Shown here one piece after another: positions 50,237 to 50,650 of a stretch of 50,650 bases of DNA. The first letter of the stretch is position 1, and every line of letters begins with the position of its first letter. A program made the position numbers and the translations under genes. The notes beneath the pieces were generated by a model. The model worked only from the letters and a program-made list of their open reading frames with translations. It had not been told where the DNA came from and searched no databases. Source of the DNA: Nitrospira sp. (lineage in GTDB: Bacteria; Nitrospirota; Nitrospiria; Nitrospirales; Nitrospiraceae); assembly GCA_024331085.1 (NCBI GenBank), contig JANDJG010000007.1, positions 1 through 50,650 of the forward strand. The letters run 5' to 3'.

Positions 50237-50650
50237 CTATCGTCGGCTTCCGGATGAAGGCACCCCGACGTACTCGCTCCCCGAAGATTTCGGCATGGCC
50301 ACCACCCCACGTGCCCCGGCTCCGGCGGCGGCCGGCGCCATGCCGGTTCCGGCGGCCTCGGCCGCCGGCTGCTTGCCGAAAAACTTGGCCCCCAGAATAC
50401 CGACCCAGTACAGCAAAAACATGGGGCCTGCCATCAGAGTTTGGTTGAACGGATCGGGAGTCGGGGTGAGAATCGCCGCGATGATGAACGATCCCAACAG
50501 CGCCCATTTCCAGTAGCGGATCAAGAACGGGGCGTCGACCCAGCCCAGCTTCGCCATGATCGTAAGGGCTAAAGGCACTTCGAAGATCAGGCCGAACACC
50601 AGCAGAAACCACAGGGCGAAGCCGACGTACTGGGCGATGGAAATCTGCGG
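50237..50650 (-). CDS. tatC: Sec-independent translocase TatC, 3' part
   Basis: The frame runs off the window at 50650, so only the C-terminal ~137 residues are present. PQISIAQYVGFALWF, then FGLIFEVPLAL, is the diagnostic periplasmic loop and following helix of TatC. ILTPTPDPFNQTLMAGPM is the conserved penultimate loop, followed by the last helix. TatC forms the twin-arginine translocon that exports folded cofactor-containing proteins. A Pro/Ala/Gly/Ser-rich tail of ~45 residues extends beyond the usual end. It is next to mrp and Mo-cofactor genes, fitting export of Mo-enzymes. Confidence 0.93.
   Translation of the reverse strand, partial: PQISIAQYVGFALWFLLVFGLIFEVPLALTIMAKLGWVDAPFLIRYWKWALLGSFIIAAILTPTPDPFNQTLMAGPMFLLYWVGILGAKFFGKQPAAEAAGTGMAPAAAGAGARGVVAMPKSSGSEYVGVPSSGSRR

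Noticed and set aside
1..50650. tRNA, rRNA, CRISPR or insertion sequence
   Set aside because: No T-loop-like GGTTCGAAT signatures in the gaps, no regularly spaced direct repeats and no transposase-like ORF were found by eye; a covariance search would be decisive.

Overview
This is about 50.6 kb of GC-rich, densely packed bacterial chromosome with no phage, IS element, CRISPR array, rRNA or tRNA that I could recognise. The gene set suggests a Gram-negative, slow-growing chemolithotroph, most probably of the Nitrospirota (Nitrospira-like). This is inference, not proof. The supporting content is hopanoid genes (hpnD, hpnE), an adenosylcobalamin-dependent ribonucleotide reductase, a KimA-type potassium permease, extensive c-di-GMP and Ser/Thr-kinase signalling, and a block that pairs molybdenum-cofactor genes with Tat export, an Mrp Fe-S carrier and a six-haem cytochrome c. 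That pairing is what an organism with Tat-exported Mo-enzymes such as nitrite oxidoreductase would need. Several sigma70-like promoters can be read directly, and at least three appear to drive leaderless mRNAs.

Layout. 1-5.4 kb: the 3' part of a threonine aldolase, a nucleotidyltransferase, the oxidative pentose phosphate pair gnd-zwf, a 59-residue membrane protein and an SGNH hydrolase. 5.5-12.3 kb: a HEAT-repeat protein translationally coupled to an HD-GYP protein, a FolB-methyltransferase fusion, a PHP phosphoesterase and a membrane Ser/Thr kinase. 12.3-16.2 kb: a Cys-rich exported protein, an unknown protein, a YjbQ-family protein and nrdJ. 16.3-20.9 kb: a membrane SH3-like protein, a HAD phosphatase, hpnD, hpnE and a family 4 uracil-DNA glycosylase. 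21-22.3 kb is a lower-GC stretch with a ribbon-helix-helix/coiled-coil gene pair, a doubtful ORF and one unknown protein. 22.4-26.1 kb (minus): a dienelactone hydrolase and the tldD/pmbA protease pair. 26.3-32.5 kb: the classical envelope cluster uppS-cdsA-dxr-rseP-proS under a readable promoter.

32.7-38.9 kb: a GAF-domain PilB/GspE-type ATPase, a PilZ protein, a kimA-like transporter and an exported Ig-like protein. 39-44.7 kb: a HExxH protein resembling 2-oxoglutarate-dependent peptide beta-hydroxylases, a small zinc-ribbon protein, RqcH, a receiver-domain protein, a 2OG-Fe(II) oxygenase and an RRM protein with a clear terminator. 44.9 kb to the end (all minus): an ABC-2 exporter pair, the six-haem cytochrome c, mobB, moeA, an Mrp ATPase and the 3' part of tatC.

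Functional threads. HD-GYP (c-di-GMP breakdown), PilZ (c-di-GMP binding) and the PilB-like ATPase could belong to one surface-motility circuit. uppS, cdsA, dxr, rseP and the hpn genes serve isoprenoid, lipid and envelope synthesis. The final minus-strand block looks devoted to maturation, export and electron supply of periplasmic Mo-enzymes. The least ordinary items are the HExxH protein, the FolB fusion, the leaderless promoters with a shared 12-nt box, the RHH/coiled-coil pair and a perfect 14-bp inverted repeat in the longest gene-free gap.
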